Assembly (NCBI GenBank): GCA_947454705.1
Contig: CANGKZ010000015.1
Location: 40,601 to 104,600, forward strand
Length of the DNA: 64,000 bases
Direction: 5' to 3'
Origin: Verrucomicrobiota bacterium
GTDB lineage: Bacteria > Verrucomicrobiota > Verrucomicrobiia > Limisphaerales > UBA9464
A model generated the notes under the pieces. The model worked only from the letters and a program-made list of their open reading frames with translations. It made no database searches and was not told the DNA's origin. The first letter of the stretch is position 1. The number at the start of each line of letters is the position of its first letter. Below, in pieces: positions 38,940-47,540 of this stretch. The position numbers and the translations under genes were made by a program.

Positions 38940-40118
38940 TCAGGCGACGGGCCGGATGCCACGCCGTTCCAGCTCGGAGAGGGTCCACCGGTATTCGCTG
39001 ACCAGCATGTCCACCACGCTCGCCTGCTTCATGTCCCGCGGCAGCACTTCCCAGGTGTAGGTCTCCATTTCCAGATGCGAACACAGCGCGGGCTGCCGCT
39101 TCACGACATCGAGCACCCCGCGGAGGTGGTCCGCCGTGGTGCCAAACCGCGCCGTCTCGGGAGAATGCAGCGGGATGTGAAAATGAATCCGCCACTCGCG
39201 ATCCAACTGGGGCCCGTCGCCAAGCGGAGTCACCAGCGCCTCGTCGAGGTCGGCGTACCGAATTAGGTCCCCGGTGGCGGGACGCTCAATCACCTGGTGG
39301 AAATACACGTCGTCGACAAACGCGGACAGCGCCTCGCGCACCTCCGGAGTCGGATTCACGCGAAGCGCATTGCTGAGGTGGAGCTTGCTGATCTTGATCC
39401 CGCGCCGATGCAACCGTCCCAGAGCCTCGTCCGGAGCCTCGTATTGCAGCGCGAAATGGCAGGTATCGTAGTTGATGCCCAGATGCTCGCGCAGGCGCAG
39501 ATCGCCGGGGCGCATCGCCTCGAGACGGTCGAAGAGTTCCAGAAACTCGGCCGTGTTCTCCACCGTGCCGAACGGCTCGGGTTCGAGGCCGAGATGGAAT
39601 TTCTTCCCGGTCCGTCGGGTGAGCGCCTCCATGTGCTCCACGTTGCGCCACAGGTGCTCCAGCGCAGTCCGAAGTCCGCGTTCACCGAGCCGGAACGCCT
39701 TGAAACTCACCGGCACGGTGCTGACCGAGGCCTCCACGCCGTCGGGAACCAGTTCCGCCAGCAGGTCAAAAAGTCGATTGGTGTAGGCGAGCCGATCCGG
39801 GCTGCTCCAGTCGGGCTGCGACACATTTTCCTTCACCCGCGTGCCATGAAAATTGCCGTACGGAAATCCGTTGATGGTGAACACGTAGCAGTCGTTCCGA
39901 GCCAGCCAGCGACGAAAGTTGGCCAGCGTCGCGGGGTCCGACAGCTGACGCGACGCGGTGTCGCTCAACCGGAGACCGATCGCATACGGCCGGTCCGGCG
40001 AAACTTTTTGCCGAACCGCGAGCGTATACTTCTCAAGACTGGCAAAGGTTTCCGGCCAATCCCCGCCCCGGTGGACGTTGGTGCAATAAGCCAGATGCAG
40101 ACCGTGGTTGAGCTTCAC
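38940..40118 (-). CDS. EboE-like TIM-barrel protein
   Basis: A 392-residue protein like EboE (xylose-isomerase-like TIM barrel) of the Ebo cluster. Family features include LNHGLHLAYCTNVHRGGDWP at the start, YVFTINGFPYGNFHG, VKENVSQPDW, LEPEPFGTVEN, INYDTCHFALQYE, HFHIPLH and a final HLEMETYTWEVLP. In cyanobacteria the Ebo proteins are linked to export of secondary-metabolite precursors; the reaction is unknown. The other ebo genes (A-D, F) are absent here, and the gene heads an operon with two sugar-nucleotide genes. Confidence 0.85.
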   Translation of the reverse strand: MKLNHGLHLAYCTNVHRGGDWPETFASLEKYTLAVRQKVSPDRPYAIGLRLSDTASRQLSDPATLANFRRWLARNDCYVFTINGFPYGNFHGTRVKENVSQPDWSSPDRLAYTNRLFDLLAELVPDGVEASVSTVPVSFKAFRLGERGLRTALEHLWRNVEHMEALTRRTGKKFHLGLEPEPFGTVENTAEFLELFDRLEAMRPGDLRLREHLGINYDTCHFALQYEAPDEALGRLHRRGIKISKLHLSNALRVNPTPEVREALSAFVDDVYFHQVIERPATGDLIRYADLDEALVTPLGDGPQLDREWRIHFHIPLHSPETARFGTTADHLRGVLDVVKRQPALCSHLEMETYTWEVLPRDMKQASVVDMLVSEYRWTLSELERRGIRPVA

Positions 40119-40253
40119 CCCGAAATCCTAATGCGAAGCGCGGCCGGGAGGAAGGATCGTCCTCAACCTGGATCCTGATCATCCCATCGTGGATCCGGAA
40201 CCGGACACTGCAGTTTCCCACGTTCGCACCGCATCGGGGCGATTTCAGACCAA
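40119..40253. other. Non-coding spacer upstream of eboE
   Basis: It holds the probable promoter of the EboE operon. GGATCC occurs twice in a small near-palindrome around 40160-40195. Nothing else was recognised. Confidence 0.3.
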
Positions 40254-40379
40254 TCAGGATCCTTCCTCGACGGCTCGACGCATCTGGGCAAACCACCAGG
40301 CAGCACGCTCCCGCGAGCAGGGTCGCACCCCACTGCGGCGACGCAACGGGGCTGACACCGCCGGGAGGGTTAGATCCAT
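40254..40379 (-). CDS. Possible 41-residue protein
   Basis: A short frame, MDLTLPAVSAPLRRRSG to RAVEEGS, ends in an amphipathic, Trp/Arg-rich helix (RERAAWWFAQMRRAVEEG). On the minus strand GAGG is followed by five bases and the ATG, the best ribosome site in this part of the window. It is 135 bp ahead of eboE on the same strand. The family is unknown, and it could also be a leader peptide. Confidence 0.45.
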   Translation of the reverse strand: MDLTLPAVSAPLRRRSGVRPCSRERAAWWFAQMRRAVEEGS

Positions 40380-40585
40380 CTGATCCTCACACGCCGCACG
40401 ACGCGGCCGGGACGTTGCCGAACGGGGTGAATCAATCTTGATACCCTCCGATGCATTCGTCCGACCGCCCTCCCGGACGGATTGCACTGTCATCGAATCG
40501 GGAGCGGCATTCCACAGCAGTTCGGTTTCCATGGCACGAGATTGCCACCGGAGGTTGGACATTGGCTGTCCGACCCAAATCTGAT
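40380..40585. other. Non-coding spacer
   Basis: It lies between the small frame and the NDUFA9-like gene. No gene, repeat or terminator hairpin was recognised. Confidence 0.3.
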
Positions 40586-41518
40586 TCAAAACGCAGGTCC
40601 GAGCATTCGATCCAACCCAGATTCCCAATCGATTGGTTGAAACCCGAATTCGCGCCACGTCTCGGTGCAATCCGCCACATTGTCCTCCTGCAACATGGCG
40701 ATCTGGTCGCGGTTCAACGGCGAGGCCAGCCCCAGCACTTTCGGGAACACGAACTCCAAAACCGCGGCCTGCAGGCGGGCCAGCGACAGGGGAAGATGCA
40801 CAATCCATCGACGCCGATGGAGCCGGCTCAAAATGCCGCGGAGCAGGGCATTGAAGGCAACGGTGGACGACCCACCGACTTCGAAGATGCGTCCCTGCGT
40901 ACCAGATTTGGAAAGAGCCGAAACAAAAACCCGCGCGACATCGGCCACGTCCACGGGCTGTAGCAGACCTTCTCCCGACCCGATCACCGGCACGATCGGC
41001 GACCAGCGGCTCAGGCGATTGAACAGGGAAACCACGCCATCCCCCGGACCGTAGATCAAACTGGGGCGGAGGATCGTCCAGTCGAGCCCGGAATTCCGAA
41101 CCAGTTTCTCGGCCGACGCCTTGGTCTGGTGGTAACGGGAAGGTGCCCCACTTCTGGCACCCATGGCGCTCATGTGGACATACCGTCGAACCCCGGCCGC
41201 CCGCGCGGCTGCGAGCACGCACCGGGTGCCTTCGACATGCACGCGCTCGAAGGTCTGCGATCCCACTTCGCTGATGATTCCCACGAGGTGAATCACCGCA
41301 TCGCATCCGGCCATGGCACGCACGAGGGCCTCGGAATCGAAGAGCGAGGCCCGAAGCGAAACCACTCCCGACTGCCCGACGTCGCGGCTTCGCGATAGCA
41401 CGCGAACTTCGAACCCGCTGCTTCGAAGCTGACGCACAATCGCCTTGCCGACAAATCCGCTGCCACCGGTGACCAGTACTCGCACAGGCGAAGGTAGCAC
41501 AGATTCGGCGCTGCGCAT
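40586..41518 (-). CDS. NDUFA9-like NAD(P)-dependent short-chain dehydrogenase
   Basis: A 310-residue atypical SDR with the cofactor loop VRVLVTGGSGFVGKAIVR, the VIHLVGIISEVG strand, active-site-like YHQTKASAEKLVRNSGLDW, and TILRPSLIYGPGDG. It resembles the complex-I NDUFA9 subunit family of sugar-epimerase-fold proteins; bacterial members often act in cofactor or lipid metabolism. It starts 27 bp beyond the start-side neighbour's end and is co-oriented with the synthase gene, so they may form an operon. The substrate is unknown. Confidence 0.85.
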   Translation of the reverse strand: MRSAESVLPSPVRVLVTGGSGFVGKAIVRQLRSSGFEVRVLSRSRDVGQSGVVSLRASLFDSEALVRAMAGCDAVIHLVGIISEVGSQTFERVHVEGTRCVLAAARAAGVRRYVHMSAMGARSGAPSRYHQTKASAEKLVRNSGLDWTILRPSLIYGPGDGVVSLFNRLSRWSPIVPVIGSGEGLLQPVDVADVARVFVSALSKSGTQGRIFEVGGSSTVAFNALLRGILSRLHRRRWIVHLPLSLARLQAAVLEFVFPKVLGLASPLNRDQIAMLQEDNVADCTETWREFGFQPIDWESGLDRMLGPAF

Positions 41519-41529
41519 GGGAGCGGGTG

Positions 41530-42546
41530 TCAGCGGAACTGCCGGTCGAATTGACGCTCCCACGCGCCGCTGAACGGGAGACGCACCACCGATCCCAGCA
41601 GCACTTCGCGCACGTCCGCGCGGGAAACCTTGATCCGTCGCGAGGGATCCAGCACCGCCTCCCGACGCAACTTCGCCACGGTTCGCGCCCCCAGCAGCAC
41701 GGGCCACGCGCAGGCGAGCCGCAGCCGGAGCTGTCCGCCCGGGATCCGTCCCGTGTAGCGCCAGCCGGCCTGAAGATGATGCGTCGCCCGCTCCAGCAGG
41801 GAGTTGTACAGTGGACGGAATCGCGTCTCGGTGGCCGGGTTCTTCAACTCCTCGGGAGTCAACCGGTGGATTTGCAACAGCTCTTCCGGAACGTAACAGC
41901 GTCCGGCCGCAAGATCCCGCGGCAGGTCGCGCAGGATGTTCACGTACTGAAGCCCCTTGCCGAAGCGGATGCCGTCCGCGAGGAACTCAGCATCGTTCAG
42001 CTTGGCATTTGGAAACACGCGCCGCCGCGTCAGGTGGGTCCAGAATTCGCCCACGCATCCCGCCACCCGATACGTGTAGTCCTCCAATTCATCCAGGGTC
42101 GCGAGGCTTCGCAATTCGCCCGCGCCTCCCACTTCGAATCGCTGGAGATCGAGCTCCTGTCCGCCGGTGATGACATCCAGCACGGACCGGATCTGCTCCA
42201 CATCCGCCGCCTCGCACGACTCCATCAGCCGCACCGCCTCCTCAATGCGAAGCAACAACCGTCGCTCGGCATCCAGGCTCACCCCGCCCGAAGTCGGCGA
42301 CTCCGCGAGAACGCCGGAGAAATCCACCGGATCCCGGGAGTATCCTAAAATTCGTCCCCGCAGGGCTGCGAGAGCCGCGAGACGGGTTTCCACCGGGACC
42401 CAACCGGTATCCGCAATGGTATCGGTGGCCCGCGCCAACAGGTAGGCGAGGCCGATCTGCGACCGTACCGATCCTGGGAGAACCCGGACCGTCAGGTAAA
42501 ACGAACGCGAAGTCTCGCGGAGCAATTGCTGCAACTCGGGCGGCAC
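41530..42546 (-). CDS. Squalene/phytoene synthase family protein
   Basis: A 338-residue prenyl condensing enzyme. Both aspartate-rich motifs are present: RATDTIADT and LQYVNILRDLPRDLAAGRCY, with ETSRSFYLTVRVLP at the N-terminus and EVGGAGELRSL, YTYRVAGCVGEFW between. It condenses two FPP or GGPP molecules to squalene or phytoene, for hopanoids or carotenoids. The start is GTG at 42546: GGGAGG lies eight bases upstream, and all sequence further upstream belongs to repeat R1, which the frame happens to read through for 49 codons. No hopanoid or crt genes are nearby. Confidence 0.9.
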   Translation of the reverse strand: MPPELQQLLRETSRSFYLTVRVLPGSVRSQIGLAYLLARATDTIADTGWVPVETRLAALAALRGRILGYSRDPVDFSGVLAESPTSGGVSLDAERRLLLRIEEAVRLMESCEAADVEQIRSVLDVITGGQELDLQRFEVGGAGELRSLATLDELEDYTYRVAGCVGEFWTHLTRRRVFPNAKLNDAEFLADGIRFGKGLQYVNILRDLPRDLAAGRCYVPEELLQIHRLTPEELKNPATETRFRPLYNSLLERATHHLQAGWRYTGRIPGGQLRLRLACAWPVLLGARTVAKLRREAVLDPSRRIKVSRADVREVLLGSVVRLPFSGAWERQFDRQFR

Positions 42547-42552
42547 GGGCAG

Positions 42553-42558
42553 AGCCTC
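42553..42558 (-). promoter_or_regulatory. Ribosome binding site that fixes the GTG start
   Basis: GGGAGG on the minus strand, eight bases before GTG 42546. It decides the start against the longer reading through repeat R1. Confidence 0.7.
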
Positions 42559-42599
42559 CCGTTTCAACCCCGCGGGTTCAACGGGGAAACCGCGATGCG

Positions 42600-42990
42600 G
42601 AAGTTGAAGGGTTGAACCTAGAAACTGCAGTTGAAGGGATAAAAAGATGAAGGGTTGAAGGGGAACTCGACGCTGTCGCGAGGGTTTTCTCATTCGTTTG
42701 GAGTCCCGTCTTCAGACGGTTCGGGGAGGCGCGTCTCGAGGGATGCAGCGGGTTGATTTCCAACCGTTCGATGGTCCCGCGTCCGACAGCCGAGCCGCGT
42801 AAACGCGGTACTCCAAACGTGTGAGGAACCCCGTCGCCTAGATCCGGCGTTGAGAGAGAAAACCACCGCGGGGCAGAGACCCAGGAAACTCACCCAGCAG
42901 GTGAATGAATCGGAAACGCATCCCTCGCTCGTTCTCCCTGCCCATCCGCGTTCATCTGCGTCCAACAGCGGTTTCAACTGCCGCTTCTAG
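42600..42990. repeat. Composite repeat R1, copy B (inverted relative to copy A)
   Basis: A reverse-complement match to 29351-29700: the same order of tracts, including CCTTCAAC, GACGCTGTCGCGA, the 121-bp core and CGCAGATGAACGC. It separates the squalene synthase gene from the second ECF sigma gene and carries no gene. In-frame translation of its left edge would fuse to the synthase, but that is not a real N-terminus. Confidence 0.85.
42697..42817. repeat. REPIN-like 121-bp element, copy B
   Basis: Ends TTTGGAGTCCCG (42697-42708) and CGGTACTCCAAA (42806-42817), with one mismatch. Length is identical to copy A. Hairpins are CCGTCT-TC-AGACGG on one side and CCGCG-TAAA-CGCGG on the other, each next to a GGAG foot. 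Confidence 0.8.
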
Positions 42991-43121
42991 GTTGAAATGC
43001 TGCAGGGTTGAAAGGGGGCGGAGATTGCTCCGGACTTCAATCAACTGGAAACTCGTTGAAACATTCCTGCGCCCGCGGGGTGTTCATGCCAGTCTTCGCC
43101 TGTCGCTGGACGGGCGGCCTG

Positions 43122-43667
43122 ATGAGTAACCCTGCCCAATTCGAATCCTTCGTCCTGAATTATCAGGATATGGTGTTCAGCACCGCCGTCCGCCTCCTCG
43201 GCAACGAGGCGGAAGCGCAGGACGTTGCGCAGGAAGCCTTTCTGCGGGCGTGGAACCACTGGGAAAACCTCTGTGGCAGCCCCACCGCCGGCGGATGGCT
43301 AAAAACCGTCACCCGCAATCTCTGCCTCAACCACTTGGAACGTTATCGTTCACGGTGGAAAATGTTCAGCGATTTGGCCCGCGAAGACGACGATGGCGAG
43401 GCTCGGGAGCTTGAATTCGCCGCCCCTGACACCTTGGAGCAGACGCTCCTGACCCAGGACCAGCGAACGCTGATCGAGGCGGCCATCCAGAAGTTGCCCA
43501 AGGATCAGCGGGTCGCGCTGGTTCTCTATCATTTCGAGGACATGGACTATGCGGACATCGCGAAACACCTCCGGGTGTCGCTGGGGAAGGTTAAGACCGA
43601 CATCTTCCGGGCCCGCGAAGCGCTGCAAAAAAAACTGCAACCCACCCGCGAATCCGTGGGTGTTTAA
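43122..43667 (+). CDS. ECF RNA polymerase sigma factor, second system
   Basis: A 181-residue sigma factor with region 2 (FESFVLNYQDMVFSTAVRLL, EAEAQDVAQEAFLRAWNHW, GWLKTVTRNLCLNHLERYR) and region 4 (LPKDQRVALVLYHFEDMDY, then HLRVSLGKVKTDIFRAREAL). The ATG at 43122 gives MSNPAQFESF; an in-frame ATG at 43086 adds 12 residues. It is followed after 13 bp by a small membrane protein that is probably its anti-sigma factor and then by an RDD membrane protein. The upstream region is repeat R1. Confidence 0.92.
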   Translation: MSNPAQFESFVLNYQDMVFSTAVRLLGNEAEAQDVAQEAFLRAWNHWENLCGSPTAGGWLKTVTRNLCLNHLERYRSRWKMFSDLAREDDDGEARELEFAAPDTLEQTLLTQDQRTLIEAAIQKLPKDQRVALVLYHFEDMDYADIAKHLRVSLGKVKTDIFRAREALQKKLQPTRESVGV

Positions 43668-43680
43668 TTGGGAAGCCGAT

Positions 43681-44142
43681 ATGAACGAACGCCAATCACA
43701 TGAAGAACGGCTCGCCGTCTGGGCCGACCGGACGTTGAAGCAGCTTCCGGCGCGCCCTGCCCCCGCCACGCTGGCGCCGCGGATCCTGGCGCAGATCGCG
43801 CGTCAATCGAACCTCGCCTGGTATCAGAAGCCATGGATGAACTGGCCGCGGCACTTCCAGCTTCTTTCGGCGCTCGTCTTCGCCGGGGTGGTCGGAAGCA
43901 TGTATGCGTTCCTGCTCCCGGCACTCGGGTCCGTCCAGCCCCCGGTCAACACCAGCGAATGGGTTGAGCCCGTCTCCACGACCGTCAGCGTGCTCAGCGT
44001 CCTCGGCAACGCGGCCGTCGCGGTTCTGAAAAACACCCAGGGATGGGTCCTTGCCACGGGACTCGGAATCCTCGCCTGCCTCTACCTGAGCTGTATCGGA
44101 CTTGGGACTGCCTGCTGGCGGATCATGTCGAACACCCGATAA
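43681..44142 (+). CDS. Probable membrane anti-sigma factor
   Basis: A 153-residue protein. The N-terminal ~55 residues are charged and helical (MNERQSHEERLAVWADRTLK), with two membrane segments (LLSALVFAGVVGSMYAFLL and GWVLATGLGILACLYLSCIG). It lies immediately behind the ECF sigma gene and has the size and shape of RsiW-like or YlaD-like anti-sigmas, but no HxxxCxxC zinc motif. The function is inferred from position. Confidence 0.7.
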   Translation: MNERQSHEERLAVWADRTLKQLPARPAPATLAPRILAQIARQSNLAWYQKPWMNWPRHFQLLSALVFAGVVGSMYAFLLPALGSVQPPVNTSEWVEPVSTTVSVLSVLGNAAVAVLKNTQGWVLATGLGILACLYLSCIGLGTACWRIMSNTR

Positions 44143-44166
44143 ACAACCTCTTTCCCGCCTGTTTCC

Positions 44167-46203
44167 ATGAATTCCGCGCTTCACCCCCTTCTCGCCCTGG
44201 TCCTGCTTGCCGGACTGCTTCTCAGTCCGGTCCGGGGTCAGGACAAGCCCGATCCCGCACCGCCCGCCCCTCCGGCCGTCGAGGCACCCACCGCCACGCC
44301 AGAGAAACCGGCAGCGCCTGCGGAGCCGGAAGCAGAACAAACTCCCTCACCCTCGAAAGCCAAGTCGAAGTCCAAGAAGAAGGTCCGGCACAGCGAAACC
44401 ACCCGATCCAACGGGTCGTTCGTCCACGTCGAAACCGACGATCAGAACAACCGCGTCTCTGTGGGAACCTCGGTGCACCTCAAGGCGGGCGAAACCGCCA
44501 ATGACCTGGTGGTGGTGTTCGGCGACGCCACCGTGGATGGCGCGGTCGATGGAGACCTCGTCGTGGTGATGGGCAACACGCATGTCAACGGAACCGTGAA
44601 GGGCGATGCCGTCAACGTGGGCGGCGGCCTGTTCCTCGGCCCAAAATCTATCGTCAACGGAGATGCGGTCGGCGTGCTCGGCGGCGTTGAGAAGGAAGAA
44701 GGAGCCGTCGTGCACGGCAAGGTCATCCCGGTCGGACTTCCAGGATTCAATCACTTCAACGCGGAGTTCCTGCAGCGCTGGTTCGTCGAGTGCGTGTTGC
44801 TGATGCGTCCGTTGTCGCTGCATGTGGCGTGGGTCTGGTGGATCTGGGCCGGGTTCATTGGGTTCTACTTGCTGCTGACCGTCCTGGTGCCACGCGCCGT
44901 GGAAGCAACCGCCGATGTGTACGCCGAACGAACTGCCTCGTCCTTCCTGCTGGGCATCGCCTTCGTCGCCCTGGTGCCCATCATTGCGCTGATTCTCAGT
45001 CTGACCGTCATTGGGACGCCCTTCTTTCTCGCTGCGGTGGTGGCCGGTGAAATCGTGGGCAAGGCTGCGCTGCTCCTTCAGCTGGGCCGCCTCGTCGGCC
45101 GCGCCAGCCATCTCCGATTCCCGCCGCTGGTCGCCGTTTTGGCGGGTTCCGTCCTGATGACGTTGCTCTATCTCACGCCCTTCCTCGGCATGCTGGTGAA
45201 CACCGTCACCAACTTCTGGGCCCTCGGCGCCGCGACGCTTGCTTTGACCGCGCGCTTCCGGAAGGAATCTCCCAAGCCGGGCAACAATCCCGGACGCCCT
45301 CCGTTCACCCCGCCCCCGGGCGGTGGTAGCAACGGTGGCGGCGGCTCCGGTCCGTCCCCGTCTCCGATGAGCCCCGTTGCGCCCAGCGGCGCTTCTTCCG
45401 CATACGCCTCCAGCTCCACCTTGAGCACGAGCGGCATCGTGACCGGAGCCGCGGTGGCGGCCGCTGCGGCCGCATCCACAACTTCCCCCGCTCCGGCGCT
45501 GCTCGCTGTAACAACACCAGAATCGGTACAGAGCGAACCGGTGGCTCCTCCGGCCGAACCCGCATCCATTCCCCCGGCGAACGCGCCGGGCGCAGACACC
45601 ACGCCCGCCCCGCTGGTGGAAGTGGAAGGCATCAAGCCGAGCAACCAAGAATCGACGCCAGCGTCCACGACTGCATCCGCAGCTGCGCCCGCGCCCGAGG
45701 ATCCGCTCGCCTCCCGTTTCACCACCACGCCACCTCCGTTCAACTTGGGTTCGTCGCGCTCATCGGGTCCCACCGGTTCGGAATTCCGCTCAAATCCGTT
45801 GGATTCTGATCCCCTGGCGTTGCCCCGTGCCGGATTCGGACTCCGACTCGCGGCTTCGCTCTGTGACTGGATCCTGCTGCTGATTCTCAAGGAGGAGACC
45901 TTCATCCATCGGCTGCCGGGGTTCCTCCGATTCGCGATCTACGGCGCCTACTTCGCCGGGTTCTACATGTGGAAAGGCGCTTCCCTTGGCGGACTCGTCC
46001 TCGGGCTCCAGGTGGTCCGAGTGGACGGACGCCCAATGGACGCCGCCTGCGCCATCGTCCGTGCCCTTTCTTCGGTATTCAGCGCCGTGATCGGTGGCAT
46101 CGGCTACCTCTGGTGCATCTGGGACAAGGATCAGCAGACCTGGCATGACAAACTGGCCGGCACCGTGCTGGTGAAGCGGAACAAGATTCAGCCGCTGGTC
46201 TGA
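44167..46203 (+). CDS. Secreted-start membrane protein with polymer-forming-like region and RDD domain
   Basis: A 678-residue protein: signal peptide (HPLLALVLLAGLLLSPVRG); Pro/Ala/Glu/Lys-rich linker (to ~75); a bactofilin-like beta region of short repeats (VVVFGDATVDGAVDGDLVVV, NTHVNGTVKGDAVNV); three or more membrane segments (~215-370); a long Pro/Ser/Thr/Ala-rich linker; and a C-terminal RDD domain (~555-675; RLAASLCDWILLLI, GASLGGLVLGLQVVRVDGRP, WHDKLAGTVLV). It is third in the sigma/anti-sigma unit. A sensor or envelope effector of that regulon is plausible but inferred. Confidence 0.8.
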   Translation: MNSALHPLLALVLLAGLLLSPVRGQDKPDPAPPAPPAVEAPTATPEKPAAPAEPEAEQTPSPSKAKSKSKKKVRHSETTRSNGSFVHVETDDQNNRVSVGTSVHLKAGETANDLVVVFGDATVDGAVDGDLVVVMGNTHVNGTVKGDAVNVGGGLFLGPKSIVNGDAVGVLGGVEKEEGAVVHGKVIPVGLPGFNHFNAEFLQRWFVECVLLMRPLSLHVAWVWWIWAGFIGFYLLLTVLVPRAVEATADVYAERTASSFLLGIAFVALVPIIALILSLTVIGTPFFLAAVVAGEIVGKAALLLQLGRLVGRASHLRFPPLVAVLAGSVLMTLLYLTPFLGMLVNTVTNFWALGAATLALTARFRKESPKPGNNPGRPPFTPPPGGGSNGGGGSGPSPSPMSPVAPSGASSAYASSSTLSTSGIVTGAAVAAAAAASTTSPAPALLAVTTPESVQSEPVAPPAEPASIPPANAPGADTTPAPLVEVEGIKPSNQESTPASTTASAAAPAPEDPLASRFTTTPPPFNLGSSRSSGPTGSEFRSNPLDSDPLALPRAGFGLRLAASLCDWILLLILKEETFIHRLPGFLRFAIYGAYFAGFYMWKGASLGGLVLGLQVVRVDGRPMDAACAIVRALSSVFSAVIGGIGYLWCIWDKDQQTWHDKLAGTVLVKRNKIQPLV

Positions 46204-46300
46204 ACAGCCCCACCGCTCCTTCCACTTCAACATCACTTCGATCCGGAAGGCCCCGCTCAATTCGCTTGGCCCGGAAGCCGCAGGACGCGACGGTCCCGCG

Positions 46301-47536
46301 GTGGAATCGAACGCAGGGCCGGGCACATCAACGGAGACCGATGTCATCGTTATCGGTGGCGGAGCGGCGGGACTGTTCTGCGCCCGCACGGCGGGGCTGC
46401 GCGGACGCCGCGTGGTGCTGCTCGAGCACAACGGCCGATGCGGGAACAAAATCCTCATCTCCGGGGGCGGCCGCTGCAATTTTACCAATCTTGGTGCTAC
46501 CCCTGCCAACTACGTCACCCACGGAAGTCCGCACTTCCTGAAGTCGTCGTTCGCGCGCTACACGCCGCAGGATTTTCTCGCGCTGGTGGAGCGACACGGC
46601 ATCAAGTGGCACGAGAAAAAGCTCGGACAGTTGTTCTGCGATCTCAGCTCCAAGCAGATCCTGCAGATGCTCGAGGAGGAATGCCGCGACGCCGACGTGG
46701 AACTCCGGGTGAACTGCCGGATTGAATCCATCGACGACCCCGCACCGGATTCGAATCCCGGATCCGACGGCCCGCGCTGGCGCGTTCGCACGTCGCGCGG
46801 GACCGTGACCGGACAATCGCTGGTCATCGCCACAGGCGGACTCTCCTTCCCAAATCTGGGTGCCACTCCGTTCGGATACGAGATCGCCACCCGATTCGGT
46901 CTTCAACTGATCCGCCCCCGCCCCGGTCTGGTGCCGTTCACCTGGGCTCCGGCCGATCGCGACCGGTTCGCCGCGTTGAGCGGACTTTCCCTCGATTGCG
47001 TGGCCGCCGCGGGTTCGAATGCGCCGGCGTTCCGGGAGAATCTGCTCTTCACCCACCGCGGGCTGAGCGGACCTGCGATCCTCCAGATCTCCAGCCACTG
47101 GAACGCCGGAGAATCGGTCACGCTCGATCTGCTTCCCGGCGTGCGCGCGCTCGATCTGTTTGCGGCGAACCGTTCCGGCGGACGCGAGGTCAAAACCGCG
47201 CTGCGAACCGTGCTGCCCGAGCGTTTTGTCCAAGCCTGGTGCGCGATCCATGCGCCGGAACGCCCGATCGCCCAATTGCCCCAGCGCGATTTGGAACGCC
47301 TCGCACAATCGCTCAACGCGTGGCAAATCCGCCCCGCGGGCGACGAGGGATATCCGAAGGCGGAAGTCACCGTCGGCGGCGTCGCCACCTCGGAGCTCTC
47401 CTCGCAAACCCTCGAATCACGCCGGGTGCCCGGGCTGTTTTTCGTGGGCGAGGTCGTGGACGTCACCGGATGGCTGGGCGGCTACAACTTCCAATGGGCC
47501 TGGGCCAGCGGTCACGCCGCCGGGCAGGCGGTGTGA
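46301..47536 (+). CDS. HI0933/YhiN-type flavoprotein
   Basis: A 411-residue FAD protein. The dinucleotide loop is VIVIGGGAAGLFCARTAGLR, with NGRCGNKILISGGGRCNFTN (family-specific) and the later IATGGLSFPNLGATPFGYEI; the C-terminal FAD motif is VGEVVDVTGWLGGYNFQWAW. This is the HI0933 (BaiN-like) family of NAD(P)/FAD oxidoreductases with no settled reaction. The start is a GTG at 46301; no better in-frame ATG exists. Confidence 0.92.
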   Translation: MESNAGPGTSTETDVIVIGGGAAGLFCARTAGLRGRRVVLLEHNGRCGNKILISGGGRCNFTNLGATPANYVTHGSPHFLKSSFARYTPQDFLALVERHGIKWHEKKLGQLFCDLSSKQILQMLEEECRDADVELRVNCRIESIDDPAPDSNPGSDGPRWRVRTSRGTVTGQSLVIATGGLSFPNLGATPFGYEIATRFGLQLIRPRPGLVPFTWAPADRDRFAALSGLSLDCVAAAGSNAPAFRENLLFTHRGLSGPAILQISSHWNAGESVTLDLLPGVRALDLFAANRSGGREVKTALRTVLPERFVQAWCAIHAPERPIAQLPQRDLERLAQSLNAWQIRPAGDEGYPKAEVTVGGVATSELSSQTLESRRVPGLFFVGEVVDVTGWLGGYNFQWAWASGHAAGQAV

Positions 47537-47540
47537 TGGA

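Noticed and set aside
40586..41307. Minus-strand frame 40254-41306
   Set aside because: It is a shifted reading of the NDUFA9-like gene; only its last 41 codons, with their own ribosome site, are kept as a possible small gene.
42547..42693. N-terminal extension of the squalene synthase frame
   Set aside because: It is translated repeat R1 sequence; the GTG with a good ribosome site at 42546 is the better start.
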